Assembly: GCF_012395255.1 (NCBI RefSeq)
Contig: NZ_JAAZQD010000001.1
Coordinates: forward strand, 1 to 64,000
Length of the DNA stretch: 64,000 nucleotides
DNA from: Oleiagrimonas citrea
Lineage (GTDB): Bacteria; Pseudomonadota; Gammaproteobacteria; Xanthomonadales; Rhodanobacteraceae
Direction of reading: 5' to 3'
Positions 19,721 through 28,486 of the stretch are shown here, piece after piece. Below the pieces are notes generated by a model. It had not been told where the DNA came from. It worked only from the letters and a program-made list of their open reading frames with translations, and ran no database searches. A program made the translations under genes and the position numbers. Positions within the stretch are counted from its first letter, which is position 1, and every line of letters begins with the position of its first letter.

Positions 19721-22700
19721 GCGCGTGCACTTGGTACAGTTCTTTCTGTTCGAGGCGCAGACGCTGTCGCTGGACACCACGAGCGCGATCATCGCACCGA
19801 ACGGGGCCGGCAAGAGCGCGCTCCTGGACGCGCTACAGATCGTCCTGCTGGGGGCCGACCGCAACAGCATCCGGTTCAACGCGCAGGCTGGCGGCAGCAC
19901 GCGTGCCCGCAGCATCCGCGACTATTGCCTCGGCGTTTTCCGCAGCGGCGATGACGGCCGCAAGCGGCGCACCGCCACCACTTACATCAGCCTAGTATTT
20001 CGCGACCAGACAACCGGTCGCCCGTTAACTGTCGGCATCGCGCTTGGCGCATCGGCCGATGAGCCGGATCACCGTGTCTACGGCATGTATCTGCTCTCCG
20101 AGGTAGCGCTGGAACTGGACGACCATCTCGAGCGCATCGACGGCAAAGAGCTTCCTCTGGAATGGGCAGGGTTTGCCGCCTTGGCCAAACAGCGCTGCAC
20201 GGAGGCCGGAGGGGCGCTGGAGCTTCCGCCGACCAGTGAGCGTTTCGTCAAGGATCTGCTGTTTCGGTTGCGCGCTGCGCCCTCGGCGCACCCCGACGTA
20301 CACGCGTACCGCAAGGCATTCCGGAACGCACTCAACCTGCAGAAGCAGGACGATATCGATCTTTGGGTGCGCACCCTGGTGGCCGAGAACCGGCCCACTG
20401 ATATCGATCGCTTCCGTTCGCTGCTGGAGACGTTCCGCCAGATCAAGGAAAAAATTGAGAACGTCGCACAACGCATCGAAACGGCCGAGGCCGTGGAGCA
20501 GCAATACACGAAGATCGAAGCGCACGTGATCCGAGGTGCCTCGTACCGCGCACTGGCAGCCGAATACCGGCGGGATTTGCTGAGCGAGCAGGTCGAGCGC
20601 GCTGAACAAGCCTTCGAGACCGCTGAAGATGGATTGGCAGCCAAACGGCGTGAGTTCAGCAAGGCAAAACTGGAGAGCGAGGCCGCCGAGGAGGCTCATG
20701 CGCAAGCGGACAAGCGCCTCCAAAGTAGCGAAGGCTACGGCGATCAGGCACAGATCGATGCCTTAGCGGAGCGCGATCGCGAGCGACTGGCGGCTACGCA
20801 GAAGACGCTGTTGCGGCAGATCAGTTTCGTGCGCGAGAGTCTAGACGAGGTTGCGAAGCTCACGCTGCCGGGCCTCGATGAGACACTGGTGGCAAAGGCG
20901 CGTGCGCCATGGGATGCCTGGTATACCGCTCTGGCAAGCCTTACCGCCAAGGCCGCGCTACCTTGGAATGCCGAAGCGATACACGAGCAGTCGCGTCAGG
21001 CTTTGCTCATGGCGCAGCCGATCTTCGAAGCCGTGGCGGGCTACGCACGCGACTGGCATGCAGCGCTCGATGGCGCACAGGAACGACTCAAGCGGGCACA
21101 GCAGAACGTGCAACGGCTGGGCGCAGGTCAGGCCGAGCTCAGTGACGCCGCGGGCCGTTTGATGAACTACCTGCATGACGAAGGTATCGAGGCGCAACCG
21201 GTATGCGATCTGGTGAGGGTGAGCGATCCCGCCTGGCAAGGTGCCATCGAAGCCTATCTGCGCAGTAACGTCGAAGCGTTGCTCATCCCGCTTCAGGACG
21301 AAGAACGCGCCGTCAGGGTCTACCGCTCGCTGCGCGGCGCCCGCTCAGTATATGGCGTCAAGCTGGCGCTCAGCAGTCAGGCACGCCGACATGCTGCACG
21401 CAGCGAGAGGCTGTCGGTGAATAGCGCGGCGGCCCTGCTGGAGAGCGACAACAGCGACGCCCTGGCGTTCCTGCAACGCCAGTTAGGTGACCTGGTATGC
21501 GTCGAAACCGAAGCCGCGCTCATCAAGAGTCGACGTGGCCTGACCCGCGACGGCCTATTGGCCAAGGGCGGCGGGATCGAACGCCTGCGTTTACCAGCAT
21601 CGGACGAAACCAAGCTTGGTGCCAAGGACAATCGTGCGCGACTTCGTGTCGTGCATCAGGACCTTGATGCAGCCGATCGCGATGTGCGCGAACTGACGCC
21701 AGTGGTACGGAAGATCGAACGTCTCCAGAACGCAGTGGCCCGACTCACCAATCCCGATGAAGTCGCGTATGTGCTGCATGAGCACGTTCTCGAGCACGAC
21801 AATGTCGAGCGGCGTCTGAGTCAGACGTTAGAGAACCACGAAACGGCCATGGATCCGGACCTTCTGCGTCTGAGCGAGCGCGTCCGCGAGCTTCGTGAAC
21901 ACATGCAGGCTTCGCGCCACTTGATCGAACGACTGATCAAGGAGGAGGCGCTCGCCGAAAAGTCTGTCGAAGACAAACACAAGTTGCTCGAAGCCCTTCG
22001 CAGCGAAGAAGCGAAGGCGGCGCAGCGCGCCGTGGACGCGTTCGCGGATGTCGATGTCGACCCCCAGCGTGTGGAACATCAGCGCGATGAGCTCAATGCC
22101 AAGTTCGATATGCTGGAAGAGCGGGCTGACCGTTGCGAGGAACGCGCCCGCGATAACGATCAGCAGCGCTCGCGGTTGCTGCCAGAAGCCTGGAGCGCAC
22201 TGGCGCAATACGCCAAGGACCACGGCGTCAAACTCGATTTTTCCAGCAACGAATGGCGCCCAGCCAAGGCGCTTATGCGCAGACAATTGGTCTGGTTGCG
22301 TGATACCGAACTGGCCAGCTATCAGGATCAGGCTCAGGAAGCCTATGCCACGGCCGTCGAGACCTTTCGCGCCAACGTCGCCTCCGCGCTGTACGACAAC
22401 TTCACTAAGCTGAGGTATCAAATCAACACGCTCAACCGAACGCTTCGCAGCAGTCCAGCGTTTTCCAACAACGAGCGCTATCAGTTTCACTACGAGATCG
22501 TCCCTGATTATCGCGACTTGTATCGATTCATCCAAAATGTCGCAGAGCAGGGTGGGGAAGATGACCTATTGAGCAGCGCCGGCGAGGTTCCTGCTGCTTT
22601 CCGCGAACTGATCGAAGAGAGCACTGCCGCTCGCAGTACGATCGCATCGCCATTGGACGACTATCGTCGCTTCTTCCGATTCGAAGTGCAGATCAAGCAG

Positions 22701-23144
22701 GAGGACCGTATTGTCGGGACTCTAAGCGAACGCATGCGTTCGGGCTCCGGCGGTGAGCATCGCGCGCCCTTATACGTGATCGCCGGCGCGGCACTCGCCG
22801 CCGCCTACGGCAAGAGTGACGCCCACCGCGGAGGGCTGGGACTCATCCTACTCGATGAGTTCGGCGACAAGATCGACGCCCAAAACGCCAGGGCCACCGT
22901 CGACTACCTTCGCTCGCTAGGCCTACAGTTGCTGCTGGCCGCGCCCGATACGGCCCAGGGCACGCTGAGCGGCGTGCTTGAAAGCTACATCGAGTTGTTC
23001 CGCGATGGTGAGTTCCTTCAGGCCGAGCGCATCGATGTCAAGGAGGCGGCGCGGACGTTGCTGCTCAGCGACCAGTTTGACCTGCATCCGGAATTGCTCG
23101 AGGAAGAAACCGAGCGTATATCCAGGGAGCAGACCTCTGCATGA
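19707..23144 (+). CDS. jetC: Wadjet SMC-like ATPase JetC (MukB/MksB-like)
   Basis: A 1145-residue SMC ATPase, the motor that extrudes loops of foreign circular DNA before cleavage by JetD. The N-terminal Walker A is PNGAGKSALLDAL (about residues 29-41). Long coiled-coil arms flank a hinge near the middle (around residue 500, AWQGAIEAYLRSN). At the C-terminus are the ABC signature region SGSGGEHRAPLY (about 1010) and the Walker B block LILLDEFGDKID. All ATPase motifs look intact, so the complex should be functional. Length is usual for the family. Confidence 0.93.
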   Translation: MQLLERVHLVQFFLFEAQTLSLDTTSAIIAPNGAGKSALLDALQIVLLGADRNSIRFNAQAGGSTRARSIRDYCLGVFRSGDDGRKRRTATTYISLVFRDQTTGRPLTVGIALGASADEPDHRVYGMYLLSEVALELDDHLERIDGKELPLEWAGFAALAKQRCTEAGGALELPPTSERFVKDLLFRLRAAPSAHPDVHAYRKAFRNALNLQKQDDIDLWVRTLVAENRPTDIDRFRSLLETFRQIKEKIENVAQRIETAEAVEQQYTKIEAHVIRGASYRALAAEYRRDLLSEQVERAEQAFETAEDGLAAKRREFSKAKLESEAAEEAHAQADKRLQSSEGYGDQAQIDALAERDRERLAATQKTLLRQISFVRESLDEVAKLTLPGLDETLVAKARAPWDAWYTALASLTAKAALPWNAEAIHEQSRQALLMAQPIFEAVAGYARDWHAALDGAQERLKRAQQNVQRLGAGQAELSDAAGRLMNYLHDEGIEAQPVCDLVRVSDPAWQGAIEAYLRSNVEALLIPLQDEERAVRVYRSLRGARSVYGVKLALSSQARRHAARSERLSVNSAAALLESDNSDALAFLQRQLGDLVCVETEAALIKSRRGLTRDGLLAKGGGIERLRLPASDETKLGAKDNRARLRVVHQDLDAADRDVRELTPVVRKIERLQNAVARLTNPDEVAYVLHEHVLEHDNVERRLSQTLENHETAMDPDLLRLSERVRELREHMQASRHLIERLIKEEALAEKSVEDKHKLLEALRSEEAKAAQRAVDAFADVDVDPQRVEHQRDELNAKFDMLEERADRCEERARDNDQQRSRLLPEAWSALAQYAKDHGVKLDFSSNEWRPAKALMRRQLVWLRDTELASYQDQAQEAYATAVETFRANVASALYDNFTKLRYQINTLNRTLRSSPAFSNNERYQFHYEIVPDYRDLYRFIQNVAEQGGEDDLLSSAGEVPAAFRELIEESTAARSTIASPLDDYRRFFRFEVQIKQEDRIVGTLSERMRSGSGGEHRAPLYVIAGAALAAAYGKSDAHRGGLGLILLDEFGDKIDAQNARATVDYLRSLGLQLLLAAPDTAQGTLSGVLESYIELFRDGEFLQAERIDVKEAARTLLLSDQFDLHPELLEEETERISREQTSA

Positions 23145-24340
23145 GCGCGGCAAGTCAGGTGCTGGAACGTCTGTTGCGCCGCGCCGAGAAAGCGCGACAA
23201 CGCGGCGCAAGCGAACATGTGTCGCTGCGCATGACCAGCCCTTCCGCGGCCAGGGAATATGTCGGGCTCGACACGCTGCGTGAGCGGGATATCTTTCACG
23301 CGGAAATGTCCCACGCTGAACGCGATGGAGCCATCTCCATCGAGCGTGATCGTCGCGGTGGCGATGCAGCGCGCCTGGTAAGGATCACCGTTGCCGACGT
23401 GGCAAAGCTGGCCCATTATCTGGGCATCCCACTAGTCGCGGACAGCGTGGCGAATGCGTCCAAGCATCTTGAGCACTGGACATCACGTTTTCCTGTGATC
23501 GAGCAGGTTTTGGCACGTTGGCGCGAAGGCAAGAAGGTACGCAGCCACGGCCCTGAGGGCGCACAGGATTTGCGCGATGCCGCGTACGCAGTGGCGAGTC
23601 GACTCGACGACGAACAACAACGCGAGCGCATATTGCGTCGGGAGAGCGTGCGCCTGTTTGGCGACAGCAAGCGGGTCGAGGTGTTGACCCTGTGGTTGGA
23701 GATCCTCGTGACCAGCGAGATAGCCTCGTCGGGACTGGCCCGCGAGGATATATGGGCACAAATCGGTCTACGCCGAGAACCGCTGCCTTTTCTGGTAAGC
23801 GGTCGCGGGGATGTCCTGTTGCCGACGGTGCAATTGCCTCTGGTGCAGCCCTATCTGGGCCTTCCAGCCGAGACTGTGATATCAGTCGCGACTGAAGCGC
23901 ACTCAGTGCTCACAATCGAAAACTTGGCTACCTTTCACGACGCAGCGCCGTTGGCCTCGGCCACTTCTTCGGTACTTCTTTTGTATACCGGCGGCATGCC
24001 GTCTCCAGTCTGGCGTGCCGCCTATGAGCGCTTGTTGCGGGGTCTTGCTGACGAAGTGGCTATCTACCACTGGGGAGACATTGACGAGGGCGGCTTTCGT
24101 ATCGCCGAAGTGCTGGGCAGAGTAGTTGCCAACACCGGGCGCAAGCTCAGACCATGGAAGATGTCCCCGGCGGACATTGATCCATCGATTCGACACGGTC
24201 TGACCGTGCCGTCAGCCGCGAAACTAGCAAGCATGCAGCGAAGCGCGATGCGTCTGGGTTGGAGCGAGATCGTAAACGATCTAGGCAGAATGCCTATTAC
24301 GCTCGAGCAAGAATATCTGGATCCTCAGTTTCCGAGCTGA
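23141..24340 (+). CDS. jetD: Wadjet nuclease JetD (DUF3322/DUF2220, TOPRIM)
   Basis: A 399-residue topoisomerase VI-like protein that cuts the extruded plasmid DNA. The N-terminal half fits DUF3322 and the C-terminal half the TOPRIM-type DUF2220. The metal-binding Glu is in LTIENLATF (about residue 265) and the DxD motif is in HWGDIDEGG (about residue 310), with TGGMPS between them. The start overlaps the jetC stop (ATGA). The four overlapping genes and intact catalytic motifs argue for an active system. The operon ends here; the next DNA is transposon-related. Confidence 0.93.
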   Translation: MSAASQVLERLLRRAEKARQRGASEHVSLRMTSPSAAREYVGLDTLRERDIFHAEMSHAERDGAISIERDRRGGDAARLVRITVADVAKLAHYLGIPLVADSVANASKHLEHWTSRFPVIEQVLARWREGKKVRSHGPEGAQDLRDAAYAVASRLDDEQQRERILRRESVRLFGDSKRVEVLTLWLEILVTSEIASSGLAREDIWAQIGLRREPLPFLVSGRGDVLLPTVQLPLVQPYLGLPAETVISVATEAHSVLTIENLATFHDAAPLASATSSVLLLYTGGMPSPVWRAAYERLLRGLADEVAIYHWGDIDEGGFRIAEVLGRVVANTGRKLRPWKMSPADIDPSIRHGLTVPSAAKLASMQRSAMRLGWSEIVNDLGRMPITLEQEYLDPQFPS

Positions 24341-24905
24341 TACCTCGGGCGCCTACAGCCTATTCATTCAATGTCACCGCCTCAGGTGTCATCTCGCCGC
24401 CCCTGGTCGGACAAATATCGCTTTTTCTTACGGCTTGTCGAGCATGCGTGTTCGTATTGTATACACGACACGAAATGCTTTTAGATCAGATGGTTACGCA
24501 AACATCCTGGTTGATGCCTACAAAGCATTGTGCGACGCTTGACAGGTCTGCATCCATGCGATGAGTACAGCGGCTGCGCAGGCGATCACGGTCACCCTGA
24601 TTGGCTGCGACCGTGCGGAAAGAGACCGCTGTCGCCATTTATCAACGGCTACCGGGAGGATGGAACGATGACTTAAGCCTGTACGTTGTTCGCGGGCTTT
24701 GAAAAAAGAAAAGCCTCGCAGGCCAATGCGAGGCTTTCGGATAGCAGCGGTTTGAACCTTCCGCAGCGCTATCTTCGGAGCTCCCCTTACCCATGTCAAT
24801 GCCTCACGCGCGAATTTTCGTGCGTGACGGGCGGATGTGTCCAACGGTCGGCCCTACATAGGCTCGCTCGAAGGCCAGTTTGCCCAACTTCATGAGGAGA
24901 TAGCC
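24341..24905. other. Intergenic stretch, likely left boundary of the Tni transposon
   Basis: About 565 bases without a supportable gene between jetD and tniA. TGTCATCTCG at 24387 resembles the TGTCA starts of TniA-type transposon ends, but I could not find its inverted partner to the right, so the boundary is not proven. The stretch also holds the hairpin at 24710-24737. Confidence 0.35.
24710..24737. terminator. Strong hairpin with perfect 11-bp stem
   Basis: AAAGCCTCGCA and TGCGAGGCTTT form a perfect 11-bp stem with a 6-base loop. It is preceded by an A-rich run, so it would work best as a terminator for leftward transcription, though it also lies downstream of jetD. Confidence 0.55.
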
Positions 24906-26681
24906 ATGAACAAGCAATTGATTGCCGGCAGCCGTTGGCTGGACGGTGACCGCATCGTCGAAATTGATGGCCCCTTGGGAGCCAAAAAAGTCCAAGTGCG
25001 AGACGTACAAACCGGGCGCCTGCTACCGGCGGTCATCGAAACCCTGCGCCCCATATCGGACAAGTCAAAACTTAGCGACCCCCAACTGGTGAGTCAGGAC
25101 GAATGGGATCGCGCACTCGCGCTGGCGAATGCATTCGCTGCATACGTGACAGGAAATTTTCCGCACCAGGTTGCAGATGAACTTGCCAAGCGCTTTGGTA
25201 TCGGCAAGAGGCAACTCATGCGTCAGCTGGAAAAGTACCGACCGATGCGGCGTACGAGTGCCTTGGTACGTCAGCGTGCCGGCCGCCCGCTAGGTTTGCG
25301 ACTTCTGGCCCCCGAGATTGAGCGGATCATCCAACACGTGATCCGTAAGTACTATGCAGTTCGTGAGCCGGTTTCGAAAGCAGAGGTGTGCGAACGATCG
25401 CGTTTGATATGCCGGAAATTGGGGCTACCGCAGCCCGATCCAAAGACTATCAATACAAGAATCAAGGATCATGACGCGGCGGATTTGGCGTACAAGCAGT
25501 CGGGATCAAAGGCGGCACGGCAACGCTTCCAAGCACGACCAGGGAAGTTTGTGGCCGATAGCGTTCTTGGCGTGGTGCAAATTGATCACACATTGGCAGA
25601 CATCCTCCTTGTAGCCGATGACGATCCAACCTGTGTGATCGGGAGGCCATGGCTTACGCTCGCAATTGATGTGGCCACAAGAGCTGTCGTGGGTTACTAC
25701 CTCAGCATGCACGCACCGTCGGCAGTTTCTGTAGCGATGTGCGTAGCGCATCTCATACTTCCAAAAAGTGAAAACGACTTAGAACCTGATCTTTGGCCAA
25801 TGCACGGCCTCCCTACATGCATATTGGTCGACAACGGCAAAGATCTCAGAAGCACGGCATTTCAGCGCGGTTGCGAACAGTACGGCATCGAGCTGAAGTG
25901 GCGCCCTGTGCGTACCCCGCACTATGGCGCGCATATTGAGCGGCTGATGGGGACATTCATGCGGCGCGTGCATACGTTGCCTGGCACGACCTTCAGCAAC
26001 GCGAAGCAGAGGGGCGATTATCCAAGCGAAAGCAAAGCCTGCCTAACGCTATCGGACTTTAGAGCCTGGCTCGTCGAGCAGATCTGCCACGGATATCACG
26101 TACGCCGCCATCGAGGTATCGGCATGCCGCCATTGGTGGCATGGGAACGTGCCTTCACTAGTGAGGATGGAAATTCGATACAGCCACCGGCACCTATCGA
26201 TAACAAGGCGTTGCGGCGCGACTTCTATCCGTTCGTATATCGCCGGATGCAACGCACCGGCGTGCATTTCAAACGGTCTCGATACTGGCATCCCGACCTT
26301 GCCCTGCTTGTTCATCCTGAGTGCCAGGTCCAGGTGCACTACCACCCAGAAGATTCATCACGTGTTTGGGTGAGGGCCGATGACGATCTTCTGATTGAAA
26401 CGCCAGCAGTGGCTGGTGTCGCACTTGGCGAGGGGAAGCGTGTTGTGCTCGATGAAGCTGACAAGGCACGCATAGATGATCTCAAACAAAAAGGTTACGA
26501 CCGCATGGACACCATCCGTGATGGTGCTTTGCATCGAAAACGAAAACATCAGCACGCAATAAAAAGGGAATCTAAACAGGAAAAGTCGCAGAGCCGGAAA
26601 GTACAACAGTCGGGGGCTACTTCGAGGCCGCCAGTTCCTTTGAATAGAGGCGCGATCGTGGCGGAGGTACTGGACTCATGA
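24906..26681 (+). CDS. tniA: TniA/TnsB-like DDE transposase
   Basis: A 591-residue Mu/TnsB-type transposase that cuts and joins transposon ends. The retroviral-integrase-like core carries Asp in VVQIDHTLAD, Asp in ILVDNGKDL and Glu in YGAHIERLMG, completing a DDE triad, followed by a Mu-type C-terminal domain (WHPDLALLVHPE). An N-terminal helix-turn-helix (RFGIGKRQLMRQLEKY) would bind the ends. The ATG at 24906 is preferred over the GTG at 24837 because AGGAG lies just upstream and the protein then starts MNKQLIAG. The 3' end overlaps tniB (ATGA). The gene looks intact although its partner tniB is broken. Confidence 0.92.
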   Translation: MNKQLIAGSRWLDGDRIVEIDGPLGAKKVQVRDVQTGRLLPAVIETLRPISDKSKLSDPQLVSQDEWDRALALANAFAAYVTGNFPHQVADELAKRFGIGKRQLMRQLEKYRPMRRTSALVRQRAGRPLGLRLLAPEIERIIQHVIRKYYAVREPVSKAEVCERSRLICRKLGLPQPDPKTINTRIKDHDAADLAYKQSGSKAARQRFQARPGKFVADSVLGVVQIDHTLADILLVADDDPTCVIGRPWLTLAIDVATRAVVGYYLSMHAPSAVSVAMCVAHLILPKSENDLEPDLWPMHGLPTCILVDNGKDLRSTAFQRGCEQYGIELKWRPVRTPHYGAHIERLMGTFMRRVHTLPGTTFSNAKQRGDYPSESKACLTLSDFRAWLVEQICHGYHVRRHRGIGMPPLVAWERAFTSEDGNSIQPPAPIDNKALRRDFYPFVYRRMQRTGVHFKRSRYWHPDLALLVHPECQVQVHYHPEDSSRVWVRADDDLLIETPAVAGVALGEGKRVVLDEADKARIDDLKQKGYDRMDTIRDGALHRKRKHQHAIKRESKQEKSQSRKVQQSGATSRPPVPLNRGAIVAEVLDS

Positions 26682-26996
26682 GCGCCGCATATCCACACCT
26701 CCCGGAAGCTACAGCGAAACTGGTCGACCTTCCTGTTATTGAACGTGTTGGCTATGTGCTCACGGATCGGTATGTGTACCACGAACAGGCTGCCGACCTG
26801 ATAAGACACGTCGACTTCATGGTGAACAAGCCTCGCGGAGTTCGCCCGACCGGCATGGTGCTGGCGAGTCCATCCAACAGTGGAAAAACTGCCTTCGCAG
26901 AGGCGCTGGTACGACGCTATACATCGCGAGTTGCTACGGATCAGCATCCGGCCAGCAGGCCAACCGTGATGATTTCGATGAGCGGCGCACATCAGG
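26678..26996 (+). pseudogene. tniB: TniB ATPase, N-terminal part (gene split by insertion)
   Basis: The first 106 codons of a TnsC/TniB AAA+ ATPase, with Walker A as ASPSNSGKTAFAEAL. Coding sense ends at SGAHQ, where a 16-kb element begins; the residues that follow in frame up to 27040 come from the inserted element. Joined to 43021-43625 after removing the insert and one 7-bp duplication, it gives 924 bases, exactly 308 codons, reading SGAHQANEIYSRF across the junction. This insertion presumably disables transposition of the host TniABQ element. Confidence 0.93.
26990..26996 (+). repeat. Left 7-bp target-site duplication (CATCAGG)
   Basis: CATCAGG directly before the left end of the IS21-type element. 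The same seven bases follow its right end at 43014-43020. The tniB frame is restored when one copy and the insert are removed. Confidence 0.9.
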
Positions 26997-27054
26997 TGCG
27001 GATTCCCGCAATGGTTGACCATCGTTCCGGCAACTCTTGACCAGTGCGCTGGTC
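26997..27054 (+). repeat. Left IS21-type terminus
   Basis: Contains TGACCA at element positions 20-25, a second at 42-47 and GCTGGTC at 52-58, with TCCGGCAA between them. The reverse complement of 42958-43013 shows the same boxes in the same order with one- to three-base shifts. These are likely transposase binding sites. Confidence 0.8.
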
Positions 27055-27162
27055 CTGACCGTCAGGCTTTCCGAGCTAGGACATTGCCCGCGAGATGCAG
27101 CCGGTGAAGATCACGTGGAAGTTGATCGGCTGTTCGCGGGTTCCCTTTATAGAGGTGCGCTG

Positions 27163-27861
27163 ATGAAATGGGACTTGAAAGAGCTTCGGGCATACGTGCA
27201 ACAGCTGTTTGGAGAAGAGCAGCTGCATACCGTCAACCAATGCTTGCGGACCATCGGCGACCGTCGCGAATTCAGTCGCTATCATTTCAGGGAAGCCAAG
27301 GGCCTGATGGAAGGTGTCCTCCAAGGCCGCAAAGACTACGAGCTGATCGCAGCGCAATTGGGGGCGTTCGACACCGACGAGCGACAGTTCTCCACTGCGC
27401 GGTTTCAGGCGTATGCGCACACGGTTGCTTGCGTCCAGAGCATGCACGCGGTGGTCGATAACATGGTCTACTTCGCTTACTACGTCCTGGGCTTCAACCA
27501 AAACCCGGATACCTGCATCGAGAATGAGCGCGGCATCACCTGGTGCAATGTGCGCAAGAAACTCTCTGCGGGACCCATCAAGGATGGGCTGAGCACCTTA
27601 CTGCACGATCCGGGCTTCACCTACCTGGCGGCACTGAGCAACCACTCCAAGCATCGTTCCATCATCGATGTGTCCTATTTGGCGAGCTTCGAATCCGAAG
27701 CGATCGAACACGGCTTGCGATTCAAACCTTTCACTTACGACAGCAAGAGCTATCCAACCAAGTGGGTTCTTCCGACTCTAACTAACGAATATCAGCGTCA
27801 GGAAGGTTTAATCTTGGCCATCGGCAACGCGGTGAACAATTCTCTCCGGAGTCGGTCCTGA
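27163..27861 (+). CDS. Unknown protein at left end of the IS21-type element
   Basis: A 232-residue protein I do not recognise. ATG at 27163 (MKWDLKELRAYVQQLFGEEQ) is chosen because a GAGGTG ribosome site precedes it; the upstream frame to 27037 is IS-end sequence. It appears fully helical and soluble, with a conserved-looking block ALSNHSKHRSII that resembles the NH-x-KHR end of some HEPN-like proteins; that resemblance is weak. It sits between the IS21 left end and a stray copy of part of the right end (27974), so it may have moved as a small unit of its own. It could be a toxin- or defence-type passenger; function unknown. Confidence 0.7.
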   Translation: MKWDLKELRAYVQQLFGEEQLHTVNQCLRTIGDRREFSRYHFREAKGLMEGVLQGRKDYELIAAQLGAFDTDERQFSTARFQAYAHTVACVQSMHAVVDNMVYFAYYVLGFNQNPDTCIENERGITWCNVRKKLSAGPIKDGLSTLLHDPGFTYLAALSNHSKHRSIIDVSYLASFESEAIEHGLRFKPFTYDSKSYPTKWVLPTLTNEYQRQEGLILAIGNAVNNSLRSRS

Positions 27862-27973
27862 ACCCTTGCAGCCAGCGGTGGAGTAGAGCTGTCCAACTGC
27901 GTGTGGTTGGGTCGGAAGCGGCTCTTCCAAACAGCAACCTTAGGCACATGACGAGGCCAGGCGGGTTGCACTC

Positions 27974-27995
27974 GGTCAGCACCAGCAGGGTGTTC
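27974..27995 (+). repeat. Stray 22-bp copy of IS21 right-end sequence
   Basis: Identical over 22 bases to 42934-42955, just inside the right end of the element, and in the same orientation. It follows the unknown gene by about 110 bases and suggests that an older IS21-type end lay here. Confidence 0.75.
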
Positions 27996-28072
27996 GGCTC
28001 TTGCAGGATTTGATGTTCAGGCTGACCAGAATACTCAGCTTGTGCACGATCCGTCGGACAAGGTTTGCGCTG

Positions 28073-28429
28073 CTAGGTCCCCTCCTTCTCCAGATAGCTT
28101 CTCAGCGCTACGGCGTTATTGTGCAGTTCGTCCTTTGCCGCATACAGCAACGTCGCTCGTCCCGAGCCCATGATCTGACGCAGTTCGGCGAGAGCCTCCG
28201 GAGCGGTGTCCAGCTCACGGAAGTAACGTTCGCGGAACGAGGGCCAGCGTTCGGGATCATGTCCGAACCATTTTCGTAGCGCGTCGGAAGGTGCGATCTC
28301 GCGTATCCAGTGGTCGACATGGGCCTTCTCCTTGGACAGGCCGCGAGGCCACAGGCGGTCGACCAGGATGCGCTTGCCGTCGGAAGACTGGGCAGATTCA
28401 TACACACGCTTGACGTGAATGTGCATCAC
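28073..28429 (-). CDS. DUF488 family protein
   Basis: A 118-residue protein with the family hallmarks VKRVYE, ILVDRLWPRGLSKE and WIREIAPSDALRKWFGHDPERW. Members are small cytosolic proteins of unsettled function, often found next to metal or stress genes. It is the last gene of the minus-strand metal operon, about 57 bases after the ClC channel gene. An ATG one codon further in would give MHIHVKR and is equally possible. Family assignment is secure; function is not. Confidence 0.88.
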   Translation of the reverse strand: MMHIHVKRVYESAQSSDGKRILVDRLWPRGLSKEKAHVDHWIREIAPSDALRKWFGHDPERWPSFRERYFRELDTAPEALAELRQIMGSGRATLLYAAKDELHNNAVALRSYLEKEGT

Positions 28430-28486
28430 GAACCTCCTCCTCGAATCGTGCTCGATGGATGGGGCGATCCATTGGCGCTGAACAGA

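Noticed and set aside
24387..24420. TGTCATCTCG as definite left end of the Tni transposon
   Set aside because: The first bases suit a TniA-type end, but no inverted partner or repeated binding sites were found, so I only mention it as possible.
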